In this document: positions 1 through 9,400 of the stretch, one piece after another
Numbering within the stretch: the stretch's first letter is position 1
How the letters are laid out: every line of letters starts with the position of its first letter
Assembly (NCBI GenBank): GCA_900316715.1
Contig: ONEC01000003.1
Coordinates: 1 to 50,443, forward strand
DNA: 50,443 nt
Reading direction: 5' to 3'
DNA from: an uncultured Eubacteriales bacterium
GTDB lineage: Bacteria; Bacillota; Clostridia; Lachnospirales; Lachnospiraceae
Notes under the pieces: model-generated
Seen by the model: the letters and a program-made list of their open reading frames with translations, nothing else
Databases searched by the model: none
What the model was told of the DNA's origin: nothing
Translations under genes and position numbers: made by a program

Positions 1-140
1 AGAATTAAGCGAAATATGTTAAGCTGAAAGAGATTTATGAGGGTACGGACAGATAATTCTTAAATATAAAATATGAGGAAGAAATATGTCCTTTTTCATG
101 TTCATGCGAACATCTTGGGAATTATATGAGGAGGTTTTTC

Positions 141-320
141 ATGAAGACAACAGAAAGCACGACCGAGGCTACAACTGAAGCAACTAAGAAGCCTGCAGAA
201 AAGAAGAAAGATACAAATGCAGCAACAGGTGATGATATAAATCTCTGGATAGCATTGATGCTTTTATCAATGTCAGGAATGGCAGTGCTCACAGTTGGAA
301 AAAAGAAGAGAAATAAGTAA
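141..320 (+). pseudogene. Orphan wall-sorting-type C-terminus (probable surface-protein remnant)
   Basis: This is a 59-codon reading frame starting at the ATG at 141, seven bases after a perfect AGGAGG; an in-frame ATG at 126 also exists. It encodes a Thr/Glu/Lys-rich stretch (TTEATTEAT), then an NAATGDD segment, one hydrophobic helix (LWIALMLLSMSGMAVLTVG) and a KKKRNK tail. That layout matches the C-terminal cell-wall sorting signal of Clostridial surface proteins, with the TG in the sortase-motif position. It has no signal peptide and no ectodomain. The frame is open upstream only to a stop at 54, and another frame just upstream also stops near 56. I infer a decayed end of a larger surface protein. 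A genuine small membrane protein is the alternative. Confidence 0.45.
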
Positions 321-367
321 TAAACAGTTGTGTTATGTGATGTTTATAAAAGGTATCGTTTATGTGA

Positions 368-396
368 TTGACAAGGGAAATTAAAACTCCTATAAT
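368..396 (+). promoter_or_regulatory. Promoter of the TPP-riboswitch operon
   Basis: A -35 TTGACA (368-373) and a -10 TATAAT (391-396) are separated by exactly 17 bp. Initiation near 403 would place the riboswitch at the very start of the transcript. Confidence 0.85.
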
Positions 397-403
397 ATGC
401 GCA

Positions 404-498
404 GTCACGGGAGTGCTTAAGGAATTAGGCTGAGAGGCAGTTGAAACGACTGCCAATCCTATCTAACCTGATCCAGGTAATGCTGGCGTAGGGAAAAT
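404..498 (+). ncRNA. TPP riboswitch (THI element)
   Basis: The segment carries the hallmarks of the THI-box aptamer: a GGGAGTGC start, the conserved GCTGAGA core near 429, and the conserved AACCTGATCCAGGTAATG followed by GCTGGCGTAGGGAA near 465-495. The aptamer binds thiamine pyrophosphate. It is followed directly by an intrinsic terminator, so the likely mechanism is premature termination when TPP is abundant. The downstream operon encodes a thiamine-binding protein and an NMT1/THI5-type ABC importer, which fits. Confidence 0.95.
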
Positions 499-510
499 AT
501 TGCAAAATCA

Positions 511-547
511 AGTCTCTTTCCGTGAAATACAGGGAAGAGACTTTTTT
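511..547 (+). terminator. Riboswitch expression-platform terminator
   Basis: An 11-bp stem (AGTCTCTTTCC with GGGAAGAGACT, one G.U pair) with a 10-nt loop is followed by a run of six T. It lies between the TPP aptamer and the first gene. Confidence 0.9.
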
Positions 548-581
548 GCTATCCTGTGTAACATTTTTAAGGAGGAAGACA

Positions 582-905
582 ATGAATGCAAATGTAGCTA
601 TTCAGGTTTTGCCAAAGGCAAGAGATGATGAGGAACTCATCAAAATAGTTGATGCGGTAATCGACTATATCAAAAGTACAGGACTTAATTATTATGTAGG
701 TCCATGCGAGACAGCTATCGAGGGTGACTACGATGAGCTGATGGAGATTGTAAAGAATTGTCAGCTTATAGCAGTTGAAGCGGGGGCTCCAAGTGTTATG
801 AGCTATGTAAAGATTGACTTTAGACCAGAGGGTGATGTACTGACAATCGAGCGTAAGACAGCGAAACATCACAAGAATGATGCTGCTAAGAAATCTGTGG
901 CATAA
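582..905 (+). CDS. Thiamine-binding protein (DUF77/MTH1187-YkoF family)
   Basis: A 107-aa cytoplasmic protein. The start is the ATG at 582, preceded by AAGGAGG at 570-576. The longer frame reaching back to 522 would run through the terminator and is rejected. The N-terminus (NVAIQVLPKARDDEELIKIV), the GLNYYVGPCETAIEGDYDEL segment and the EAGAPSVMSYVKIDFRP segment match the thiamine_BP (DUF77) fold, a ferredoxin-like domain that binds thiamine or its pyrimidine moiety. It is the first gene behind the TPP riboswitch and lies 8 bp before the permease, so a role in binding or delivering the transported precursor is likely. The C-terminus is Lys/Ala-rich and probably disordered. Confidence 0.88.
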   Translation: MNANVAIQVLPKARDDEELIKIVDAVIDYIKSTGLNYYVGPCETAIEGDYDELMEIVKNCQLIAVEAGAPSVMSYVKIDFRPEGDVLTIERKTAKHHKNDAAKKSVA

Positions 906-913
906 GGAAGAGT

Positions 914-1675
914 ATGAGTAAAAAGAAAAGATACAACTTAATACCGGTTATTGTCATAGCAGTATTGCTTGTTATATGGCAGCTGGTATGTGCATTTGAA
1001 CTGGTGCCGGGATACATGCTTCCTTCACCGATAGAGGTAGTAAAAGCATTTATAAGTGATTTTCCGCTTTTAATGTCTCACGCGAAGGTAACTATCCTTG
1101 AGGCGGTTTTAGGTCTGGTGATCGGAGTTCTGCTTGGTTTTGGCTGTGCAGCGTTGATGGATAGTTTTCCGTTAGTAAAGAAGGGACTTTATCCTATACT
1201 CGTGTTAACACAGACTATTCCACCGGTTGCTATAGCACCGCTGCTTATCCTTTGGTTTTCATATGGAATTGCACCAAAGGTAATACTCGTTGTGCTGGTC
1301 GCATTTTTCCCGATGGCAGTTGGACTTTTGGAAGGATTCCAGTCTGTGGATGAGGATATGATACGACTTCTGAAGTCTATGGATGCTAGCCGCTGGCAGA
1401 TTTTCTGGCATGTAAAGTTTCCTGCTGCACTGGGGGAATTCTTCTCAGGACTTAAGATTGCTGTTGCTTACTCTATAGTAGGTGCGGTTATAGCAGAGTG
1501 GCTGGGGGGCTTTAGCGGTCTTGGCGTTTATATGACACGAGTAAAGAAGTCACTGTTTTATGACAAAATGTTTGCGGTTATATTTTTTGTATCTGCAATC
1601 AGTTTGATCCTTATGGCTTTGGTTAAGTACATCCAGTACAAGGCTATGCCATGGGAACATACAGAAGATAAATAA
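914..1675 (+). CDS. thiX: Thiamine-precursor ABC transporter permease (ThiX-like)
   Basis: A 253-aa integral membrane protein of the binding-protein-dependent permease family (SsuC/TauC-like). It has about six hydrophobic segments, beginning with a helix at residues 8-28. The cytoplasmic EAA-type loop lies at about residues 150-170 (DASRWQIFWHVKFPAA) and would contact the ATPase. It sits between the thiamine-binding protein and the NMT1/THI5-like lipoprotein, under the TPP riboswitch. Import of a thiamine pyrimidine precursor (HMP or a degradation product) is therefore the best assignment. The exact ligand cannot be read from the sequence, so the gene name is by context. Confidence 0.85.
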   Translation: MSKKKRYNLIPVIVIAVLLVIWQLVCAFELVPGYMLPSPIEVVKAFISDFPLLMSHAKVTILEAVLGLVIGVLLGFGCAALMDSFPLVKKGLYPILVLTQTIPPVAIAPLLILWFSYGIAPKVILVVLVAFFPMAVGLLEGFQSVDEDMIRLLKSMDASRWQIFWHVKFPAALGEFFSGLKIAVAYSIVGAVIAEWLGGFSGLGVYMTRVKKSLFYDKMFAVIFFVSAISLILMALVKYIQYKAMPWEHTEDK

Positions 1676-1715
1676 GATTCCGTTATATGGAGTCTTGGTT
1701 AAGGAAGGAAAAATT

Positions 1716-2753
1716 ATGATAAAGTTTAATTTGAAAAAGAAGGTCGCAATATTAATGGCCGGAGTTATGCTCCTTGGAGCTATGGCAGGCTGCGGCAAAC
1801 AGTCTGAAGCTGAATCAACTAGTGAGAGTACTGAGAAGAGTAAGGAACTGACTGAGATAACATTTGTACTTGATTGGACACCGAATACCAATCATACAGG
1901 TCTTTATGTAGCTCAGGCTAAGGGATACTTTGAAGACGCAGGTCTCAAGGTAAATATTATTCAGCCGCCGGAAGATGGAGCAACTAACATGGTAGCTTCA
2001 GGACAGGCTCAGTTTGGAATAGATTTTCAGGATTATCTTCCACCGGTTTTCACATCTGATGAGAAGGTTCCGGTAGTGGCAGTTGCAGCTATTCTGCAGC
2101 ATAATACATCAGGTATCATATCACTTAAGGAAGATGGAATTGATTCACCTAAGGGGCTTGAAGGAAAGAATTATGCAACATGGGATCTTCCTATAGAGAA
2201 GGCAATGATGCAGAATATCGTAGAAGCTGATGGTGGAGACTTCTCTAAGGTAAATCTTATCCCTGAATATGTTGAAAATGAGCCGGCCGCTCTTCAGCAG
2301 GATATAGATGCAATCTGGGTATATTATGCATGGGCAGGTATATCATGTAAGCAGGCCGGACTTGATACAAATATGATCTATTTCAAGGATATTACACCTG
2401 AGTTTGATTATTATAGTCCTGTTATCATTACAAATTCTGACTGGGCTGCTGAGAATCCGGATATTGCAAGGGCTTTCCTTGAGGCTGTAAAGAATGGTTA
2501 TGAATTTGCTATAGATAATCCTGATGAAGCTGCTGATATTCTGTGTGAGCAGGTTCCAGAGCTTGATAAGGAACTGGTAAAGGAGAGTCAGGAGTGGATA
2601 TCCGGTCAGTATAAGGCTGAGGTTGAGCAGTGGGGCTATATTGACCAGGCAAGATGGGATGCATTCTTTAAGTGGTTATCAGATAATAACCTTTCAGATG
2701 AAATCCCTGCAGGTTATGGATTTACTGATGAATATCTTCCACAGGAAAAATAA
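1716..2753 (+). CDS. thiY: Thiamine-precursor ABC transporter lipoprotein (ThiY-like, NMT1/THI5 family)
   Basis: A 345-aa substrate-binding lipoprotein. The ATG at 1716 is chosen because AAGGAAGG lies just upstream and a signal sequence follows immediately. The lipobox (GAMAGC) places the lipidated Cys near residue 26. The mature part opens with VLDWTPNTNHTGLYVAQAKG and GYFEDAGLKVNII, the signature of the NMT1/THI5-like periplasmic-binding family that captures pyrimidine precursors. QDIDAIWVYYAWAG is also typical of the family. A Ser/Glu/Thr-rich linker separates the lipid anchor from the domain. It would deliver ligand to the permease encoded at 914-1675. Confidence 0.9.
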   Translation: MIKFNLKKKVAILMAGVMLLGAMAGCGKQSEAESTSESTEKSKELTEITFVLDWTPNTNHTGLYVAQAKGYFEDAGLKVNIIQPPEDGATNMVASGQAQFGIDFQDYLPPVFTSDEKVPVVAVAAILQHNTSGIISLKEDGIDSPKGLEGKNYATWDLPIEKAMMQNIVEADGGDFSKVNLIPEYVENEPAALQQDIDAIWVYYAWAGISCKQAGLDTNMIYFKDITPEFDYYSPVIITNSDWAAENPDIARAFLEAVKNGYEFAIDNPDEAADILCEQVPELDKELVKESQEWISGQYKAEVEQWGYIDQARWDAFFKWLSDNNLSDEIPAGYGFTDEYLPQEK

Positions 2754-2783
2754 ACAGAGTAATTAATAGTTTAAGGTACAGAT

Positions 2784-3521
2784 ATGAGAGAGATACTTCG
2801 CGCTGAAAATATTAAAAAAACATATGATGATAAGGATGTCCTGGCAGATATCTCCATTACTCTAAATGAGGGAGAGCTTGTCAGTATCCTGGGAGTCAGC
2901 GGTGTTGGTAAAACAACCCTCTTTAATGTGCTGTCCGGAATAATTGCACCTGATGAGGGAACAGTTATACTGGAAGATGAGGATATTACGGGGAAAAGAG
3001 GAAAACTGAGCTACATGCTTCAGAAGGACCTGCTTCTGCCACACAAAACTGTTGTGGATAATGTAGCTCTTCCTCTGACCCTTTCCGGGGTTCCAAAGAA
3101 AGAGGCGAGAGAGAAGGCATCTGCTCTTTTTGATCAATTTGGTCTTGAAGGAACTGAGAAGAAATATCCATCCCAGTTATCAGGAGGAATGCGTCAGAGA
3201 GCTGCACTTCTTAGAACATACCTTTGTGATAAAAAGGTTGCTCTTTTGGATGAACCCTTTAGTGCGTTGGATGCCATCACCAGAAGTTCAGTTCAGGACT
3301 GGTATCTCTCTGTTATGAGTGAGATTAAGCTGTCAACTTTATTCATCACGCATGATATTGACGAAGCTATTCTTTTGTCAGATAGGATATATATTATGAA
3401 AGGTTCGCCTGCAGTTATTGATGGAGAGCTGGTAATAAGTACACCTAAGCCAAGAAATCATGATTTTATGATGACAGAAGAATTCCTGAAGTTTAAGAAG
3501 AGTATTAGGGAGATGCTTTAA
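2784..3521 (+). CDS. thiZ: Thiamine-precursor ABC transporter ATPase (ThiZ-like)
   Basis: A 245-aa ABC ATPase energising the importer. The Walker A is GVSGVGKTT (residues 37-45), the Q-loop Gln is near 80, and the ABC signature is LSGGMRQRA (132-140). The Walker B is VALLDEPFSALD (152-163) and the switch His is in ITHD (190). It resembles the SsuB/TauB/ThiZ subgroup. It is the last gene of the riboswitch-controlled operon, and its stop codon lies inside the left arm of the operon terminator. Confidence 0.9.
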   Translation: MREILRAENIKKTYDDKDVLADISITLNEGELVSILGVSGVGKTTLFNVLSGIIAPDEGTVILEDEDITGKRGKLSYMLQKDLLLPHKTVVDNVALPLTLSGVPKKEAREKASALFDQFGLEGTEKKYPSQLSGGMRQRAALLRTYLCDKKVALLDEPFSALDAITRSSVQDWYLSVMSEIKLSTLFITHDIDEAILLSDRIYIMKGSPAVIDGELVISTPKPRNHDFMMTEEFLKFKKSIREML

Positions 3522-3553
3522 ATCCTATGAGATTTAAAGCTCTTTCTTTTTTG
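3515..3553 (+). terminator. Terminator of the thiamine-precursor operon
   Basis: A perfect 10-bp inverted repeat (GCTTTAAATC / GATTTAAAGC, loop of 6) is followed by TCTTTCTTTTTT. The left arm overlaps the stop codon of the ATPase gene. Confidence 0.85.
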
Positions 3554-3605
3554 TTTTTATAAATGGGCAGAAGTCTGGCAGGCTTCGTGCCTGATTCAAT
3601 GTACC

Positions 3606-3634
3606 TTGAGTGCTGTGATAATAAGTGTTATAAT
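3606..3634 (+). promoter_or_regulatory. Promoter of the argD-like gene
   Basis: TTGAGT (3606-3611), a 17-bp spacer and TATAAT (3629-3634), about 50 bp before the start codon at 3686. Confidence 0.7.
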
Positions 3635-3685
3635 ATTTCTTACGTATTTTTATATGTTAGTTTAAACGAGAAAGAAGGAAAGATT

Positions 3686-4900
3686 ATGGTTTTAGAAGAA
3701 TTGAACATGTCTCGTGAAGAGCTGATCGAAACAGCTCATAAATATCTTAATGAAAATCTTATGAAGAGATACGACATTGTTGCGGAGAAAGGTGATGGAA
3801 TGTACCTTATCGATGCAGACGGAAGAGAGTATCTTGATTTTATAGGTGGTATTGCCGTAAATGCAACAGGACACTGCAACAAGGCAGTAGTTGAAGCTAT
3901 CAAGGAACAGGCAGAAACACTTATACATGCTTCCAATTACTTCTATACAGTGCCACAGACTATGCTGGCAAAGCTTGTATGTGAGAGCATCGGTATGGAG
4001 AAGTTCCAGTATCAGAACTCAGGTGCTGAAGCTAACGAAGCTATGATCAAGCTTGCAAGAAAGTATGGAATAGATAATTTCGGTCCTAACAGATATAAGA
4101 TTGTTACTGCAGAGAATTCCTTCCATGGAAGAACTCTTGCAACTCTGGCAGCTACAGGTCAGCCTGGTTCAGCTATACAGAATGGCTATACACCTTTTAT
4201 ACCAGGTTTTACATATGCAGAGTTTAATAACCTTAAGTCTTTTGAGGACGCATGTGATGAAGATACAATCGCTATCATGATCGAGCCTGTTCAGGGCGAG
4301 GGCGGTGTATATCCAGCAACTCCTGAGTTTATTCAGGGTCTCAGAAAGCTCTGCGATGAGAAGGGTATGCTTCTTCTCTTTGATGAGGTTCAGACAGGTT
4401 GGGGACGTACTGGAGATCTTATGGCGTTCATGCGTTATGGTGTTAAGCCGGATATTGTATCTATGGCTAAGGCTCTTGGCGGTGGTATGCCTATCGCTGC
4501 AATCTGTGCAAGTGAGAAGGTTATGAGTACCTTTGGTGCCGGCGCACACGGAACAACTTTTGGTGGTAATCCGGTATGTGCAGCAGCTGCCTGTGCAGAG
4601 ATTAAAGAGATCATAGCTGAGAAGCTTCCTGAAAATGCAGATAAGATGGGTGAATACTTCAAAGAGAAGCTTTCAACTCTTCCGGGTATCAAGGAAGTAA
4701 GAGGTATGGGACTTCTTGTAGGCGTTGAATTTGAGAAGGATATAGCATTTGATGTTAAGCATAATGCGGGAGATAAGGGACTTCTTCTTACGGCGATCAA
4801 GCCTAATACCATAAGAATGATCCCTCCGCTTATCGTAAGTAAGGAAGATATAGATAAAGCGTTTGAGATATTAAAGGCTGTTGTGACTGAGTTAGTTTAA
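3686..4900 (+). CDS. argD: Acetylornithine aminotransferase (class III, PLP)
   Basis: A 404-aa class III aminotransferase. The ATG at 3686 follows GAAGGAAAG and is preferred over the longer frame from 3563, which would overlap the promoter. Key features are the phosphate-binding NSGAEANEAM near 111-120, DEVQTGWGRTG near 233-243 and the PLP-Lys in SMAKALGGG (Lys262). The FIGGIAVNATGH N-terminal segment and the QGEGGVYP segment favour acetylornithine aminotransferase, which makes N-acetylornithine in arginine synthesis. Related ornithine or GABA aminotransferases cannot be fully excluded. argH lies 23 kb away, so the arginine genes are not clustered here. Confidence 0.82.
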   Translation: MVLEELNMSREELIETAHKYLNENLMKRYDIVAEKGDGMYLIDADGREYLDFIGGIAVNATGHCNKAVVEAIKEQAETLIHASNYFYTVPQTMLAKLVCESIGMEKFQYQNSGAEANEAMIKLARKYGIDNFGPNRYKIVTAENSFHGRTLATLAATGQPGSAIQNGYTPFIPGFTYAEFNNLKSFEDACDEDTIAIMIEPVQGEGGVYPATPEFIQGLRKLCDEKGMLLLFDEVQTGWGRTGDLMAFMRYGVKPDIVSMAKALGGGMPIAAICASEKVMSTFGAGAHGTTFGGNPVCAAAACAEIKEIIAEKLPENADKMGEYFKEKLSTLPGIKEVRGMGLLVGVEFEKDIAFDVKHNAGDKGLLLTAIKPNTIRMIPPLIVSKEDIDKAFEILKAVVTELV

Positions 4901-4902
4901 GA

Positions 4903-4957
4903 CGGACGCTTGCGTCCGAGATGCCGCGCTGCACCCGGCTTAAACAGCCTCTGCAGC
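4903..4957. repeat. GC-rich intergenic double stem-loop island
   Basis: Directly after the argD-like gene there is a perfect 7-bp palindrome with a TT loop (CGGACGC / GCGTCCG, 4903-4918). A second nested stem-loop follows: GCTGCA 4928-4933 with TGCAGC 4952-4957, and inner GGCT 4937-4940 with AGCC 4946-4949. About 53 of 80 bases from 4901 to 4980 are G or C, far above the surroundings. There is no T-tract, so it is not an ordinary terminator. It may be a dispersed repetitive element or a processing/stability structure between two cotranscribed genes. Confidence 0.5.
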
Positions 4958-5011
4958 ACGCACTCGCTCCGCAAGCTGATTTTGAGAATACAGATTTAGG
5001 AGCATAATTAT

Positions 5012-6430
5012 ATGGAACGTAAGAATGCATGGTTATCCTACAAGCCGCAGGATGAGAAGAAGCTGGAAAAGCTCTGTGATGAGTATAAGGACTATCTTTT
5101 TAGGGGTAAGACTGAAAGAGAAGGAACCAAGTATATAGTAGAGAAGGCAAGAGAAGCAGGTTATATCTCTCTTGATGAGGCTATTAAGGTAGGAAAGAAG
5201 CTAAAGGCCGGTGCTAAGATTTATTCAGTATGCATGGGTAAGACTGTGGCACTGTTCAATATCGGTAAGAAGAATCTTGAAGAGGGTATCAATATCCTCG
5301 GTGCTCATATCGATTCACCAAGACTCGATGTTAAGCAGAATCCTCTTTATGAGGACAGTGAACTGGCATATCTTGATACGCATTACTATGGCGGTATCAA
5401 GAAGTATCAGTGGGTAACTCTTCCTCTTGCTATTCATGGTGTTGTAGTTAAGACAGATGGAACAGTTATTGATGTGACTGTCGGTGAAGATGAGTCTGAT
5501 CCTGTATTCTGTGTAACAGATATCCTTATTCATCTTGCTCAGAATCAGATGGAGAAGAAGGCAGCTAAGGCTGTTGAAGGTGAGGATCTGGATCTTCTTA
5601 TTGGCTCCAGACCGATTGTGGTAGATAAGAAGAAGTCTAAGACTGATGATGAGAAGAAGCCTTCAAAGGGAAGTCTTGTAACAGCTAAGGTTCTTGAGAT
5701 ACTTAAAGCTAAGTACGGTTTCGAAGAAGAGGACTTTATATCAGCAGAGCTTGAGATAGTTCCTGCAGGTAAGCCTAGAGATCTTGGCTTCGATCGTTCT
5801 ATGATAATTGCTTATGGACAGGATGATAAGGTATGTGCCTTTACATCTCTCTACGCACAGCTTGCTGTAGACAAGGTAGAGAAAACATCCTGTACACTTC
5901 TTGTAGATAAAGAAGAGATTGGTTCAGTCGGCGCAACAGGTATGCAGTCAAAGTTCTTCGAGAATTCTCTTGCTGAGATCCTTGAACTCTGCGGCTATAA
6001 CAGTAATCTGTCACTCAGAAGATGTCTTGCTAACTCAAGCATGTTATCATCAGATGTAAGTGCAGGATATGATCCGCTCTATTCAGCAAACTTTGATAAG
6101 AAAAATGCAGCATTACTCGGAAGAGGAATGGTGTTCAATAAGTTTACCGGCGCTCGCGGAAAGTCAGGCTCAAATGATGCCAACGCAGAGTATATCGGAC
6201 GTCTCAGAGGAATTCTTGAGAAAAACAATGTATTCTATCAGACAGCCGAGCTTGGTAAGGTAGATGTAGGTGGTGGCGGAACCATCGCTTATATCCTTTC
6301 ACTTTATGGTATGGAAGTTATCGACTGTGGAGTTGCAGTTCTCAATATGCATGCTCCTTGGGAAGTAACATCTAAGGCAGATATATTCGAAACAGAAAAG
6401 GGCTACGAGGCATTTTTAAGGGAGGCATAA
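5012..6430 (+). CDS. M18 family aminopeptidase
   Basis: A 472-aa cytosolic zinc aminopeptidase of family M18 (aspartyl aminopeptidase type), which removes N-terminal acidic residues from peptides. The metal and substrate motifs visible are GAHIDSPRLDV (His99), YYGGIKKYQW, LVDKEEIGSVGATG in the middle, and MHAPWEVTSKADI near the C-terminus. The length is typical for the family. The start at 5012 follows TAGGAGC. It ends 27 bp before the large sensor gene and is probably cotranscribed with it. No promoter is evident besides readthrough across the GC-rich island. Confidence 0.92.
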   Translation: MERKNAWLSYKPQDEKKLEKLCDEYKDYLFRGKTEREGTKYIVEKAREAGYISLDEAIKVGKKLKAGAKIYSVCMGKTVALFNIGKKNLEEGINILGAHIDSPRLDVKQNPLYEDSELAYLDTHYYGGIKKYQWVTLPLAIHGVVVKTDGTVIDVTVGEDESDPVFCVTDILIHLAQNQMEKKAAKAVEGEDLDLLIGSRPIVVDKKKSKTDDEKKPSKGSLVTAKVLEILKAKYGFEEEDFISAELEIVPAGKPRDLGFDRSMIIAYGQDDKVCAFTSLYAQLAVDKVEKTSCTLLVDKEEIGSVGATGMQSKFFENSLAEILELCGYNSNLSLRRCLANSSMLSSDVSAGYDPLYSANFDKKNAALLGRGMVFNKFTGARGKSGSNDANAEYIGRLRGILEKNNVFYQTAELGKVDVGGGGTIAYILSLYGMEVIDCGVAVLNMHAPWEVTSKADIFETEKGYEAFLREA

Positions 6431-6457
6431 TATCCCCGATTCGACAGGAATATGCTT

Positions 6458-9400
6458 ATGAACAGAAGAAGACGCAGACTTGCGAGATTCTTTAACCTAA
6501 TAATTCCAATGATAATGGCATGTGTCATCACATGCCTTTTTCAAGTTACAAAAGTATCGGCAGATAACAGTATTCCGTCAGATTACAGACAGATTATCTA
6601 TAATCAGGATAATGGTCTCGGAAGTACGGAGGTTAACTGCCTGTATCAGACCAAGTCGGGCTATATATGGGTAGGAACCGACGGTGGTCTGTATCGTTAC
6701 GGTGGTAAGGAATTCAAGATTTACAATCTCTGGGATACTGAGAAGGCGGATGTTTACTTCATCAATAATCTTTTCCAGGATTCCAAGGGACGTCTCTGGG
6801 TTGCTACCAACAATTACGGACTCTTTTATATAAAGGGAAGTGAGACGGTTCATTTCTCAAGCGAGTATTATAACGGCGTTAAATGTGTAAATGATGTCTG
6901 CGAGGGCAGTGACGGAACCATATATGTTGCAACTGCCTATGGTATCTATACAGTGGATGAGGAATCCAATACCCTCATCAGAAATGAGCATTTTGCCCGC
7001 CTCAATGTCAAGAAGGTAACTCTTGCGGGAGAGTCTATCTGGGGAATCTATAACGGAAATACAATCTTCAGAATAGATAATGACGGCAACTTCATAAGAA
7101 TCAGTTCACTTGATTATACAGATTACGAACTTACAACCATAACATCTGATGCATCCGGATATATCTATGTCGGAACTATCGGAAGCGATATCCTGAAGCT
7201 TACATCAGCTCTTAATGTATCTGTTCTGCATTCGGGGAAAGATGGTATCAACTGTATATATCCGACCGGGGACAGAATCTATGTATGTGCCGACAATGGC
7301 TTTGGCTTTATAAATAAAGATGAGACCTACAGCCAGATATATGGTCTTATCCAGGATACTTACCTTTCCTCCATGCTTGTGGACTATGAAGGCAACTTCT
7401 GGGTTGCTTCAAGCAGGATGGGACTTCTTTACATGGGAAGAGGTAAGTTCTGCGATTTTAATAACAGATATAATGTTCCGGAGAAATCTACAAACTGTAT
7501 AGCTCAGTTCGGCGGTAAGAAGTACATCGGTACTGATAACGGTCTTATAGTTCTTGACAGAACCAATAAGGTTGTCAGTTCAGATTCCCGTATCGCGGAT
7601 ATCGTAAACTATATAGGCGGTTCGGGTATTAAGCACATTTTATGTGATTCCAAGGGAAATCTCTGGTTCAGTACATACAGACGTCTTGGTGTTGTACGTT
7701 ATTCATCAGATGGAAATATAAAGAACTTCGACAGATATGCCGGTCTGGGAACAAACCTTGTAAACTGTACTTATGAGCTTTCTGACGGAAGAATAGCTGT
7801 AGCCACAGAGGAAGGCGTAGCTATTATTGAAACTGATGGTACTATACAAGAGAAGTACGGCTATGAGGACGGACTGGAGTATACAAATATTCTCTCTCTT
7901 TTTGAGGATGAGAATGGAACTATCATGGCCGGTTCTGACGGCGGCGGTCTGTATATGATCTCAAAGAACGGCGTTGAGACAGTAACAGATAATAATGGTC
8001 TGTCTTCCAATGTTGTAAATGCGATCAAGAAGGGTACAGATGGTATCTGGATCGGAACAGATAACGGTCTGTCTTACTATGATGAAACTTTCAGAGGAAT
8101 CAGCAATATCGATTTCTCCAATAATATATACGACATAATCATTCAGGATGGAAATGTATGGATCCTCGGATCCAAGGGCCTTCTTGCTACTACAGAGGAA
8201 GAGCTTCTCAGTACATCAGATCTTTCAGAACGTTATTTTGCTGCAGGAGACGGACTCAGCAGGAAGATTAATATCAATTCACATAACATGATCGATCCGG
8301 GTGGAAATCTGTATCTGTGCTGTAACACAGGTATCATGACCTTTGATACTGAAAATGTATATAGTAACTCTACAGCCCCGAAGCTTACTGTATCTGAGGT
8401 GGATGTAGACGGTACCATCTATTATATGGACCAGATCGGTGGTGAGCTTACTGTACCTGCAGATACGCAGCGTATAGCTATCACCTTCTCTGTACTCAGC
8501 TATATTAACAGAGATAATATTTCCGTGACCTATAAGCTTAACGGATTTGATAATTCAGAAGTAACCCTGAATGGCAACGATACATTTCAGGCTGTATATA
8601 CAAACCTTGACGGTGGTGAATATACTTTCACGGTTAGCGCAGTTAACGGTGATGGCGTTGCAACGGATCAGGATATAACCTTTACGCTCATTAAGGAGAG
8701 AGGCTTCTTTGAGAAGACCAGTGTGCGTATAGGTTTCCTTGTTATGGTTGCGCTTCTGATGGGACTGGTTATCTTTAATCTCTTCAGGATCAGGAACCAG
8801 GTTGAGGGTAAGAATAAGGAGCTGGAGAATCTGGCTCAGGAGCATGAGACTGTCCTTAAGAGCAGTACAGCCAAGACTGACTACCTGGCTAACATGAGTA
8901 ATGAGATAAAGATTCCTGTAAATGCCATGATCTCTACAGCCGCCAAGCTTCTTCGTGAGACAGATTCAAGCGATGAAGATAAGGAAGGCCTCAGGACCAT
9001 TGTTGCTACAGGAAATGATGTTCTGGAACGAGTTGATGAGACTATCCAGCTGGCTCAGCTTGAGTCCGGTTCGGTAGTTGCTCTTAGTGAGCCATACTCA
9101 CTTACAACTCTTATATGTGATCTTTCAGACAGAATGGTAAATGTTCTTTCAGAGCAGCCTATCAAGTTTCTTGTGGATCTGGGTGAGAATATCCCGGATG
9201 TCCTTATAGGTGATTTCGATAAGCTTAAGTCAGTTCTTGAGATAATACTTGATAATGCCTGCAAGTTCACAAAGGAAGGTTCCATCACTCTGACTGTGGA
9301 CAGCTACAAGAATCCGGATAAGGCAGAGGAGAATGGCGAAGAAAGACTCATGTTCAGTATATCCGATACAGGTATCGGTATGTCTGAAGAAAGAATGAAT

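Noticed and set aside
4903-4957. GC-rich hairpins as an intrinsic terminator of argD
   Set aside because: No T-run follows either stem.
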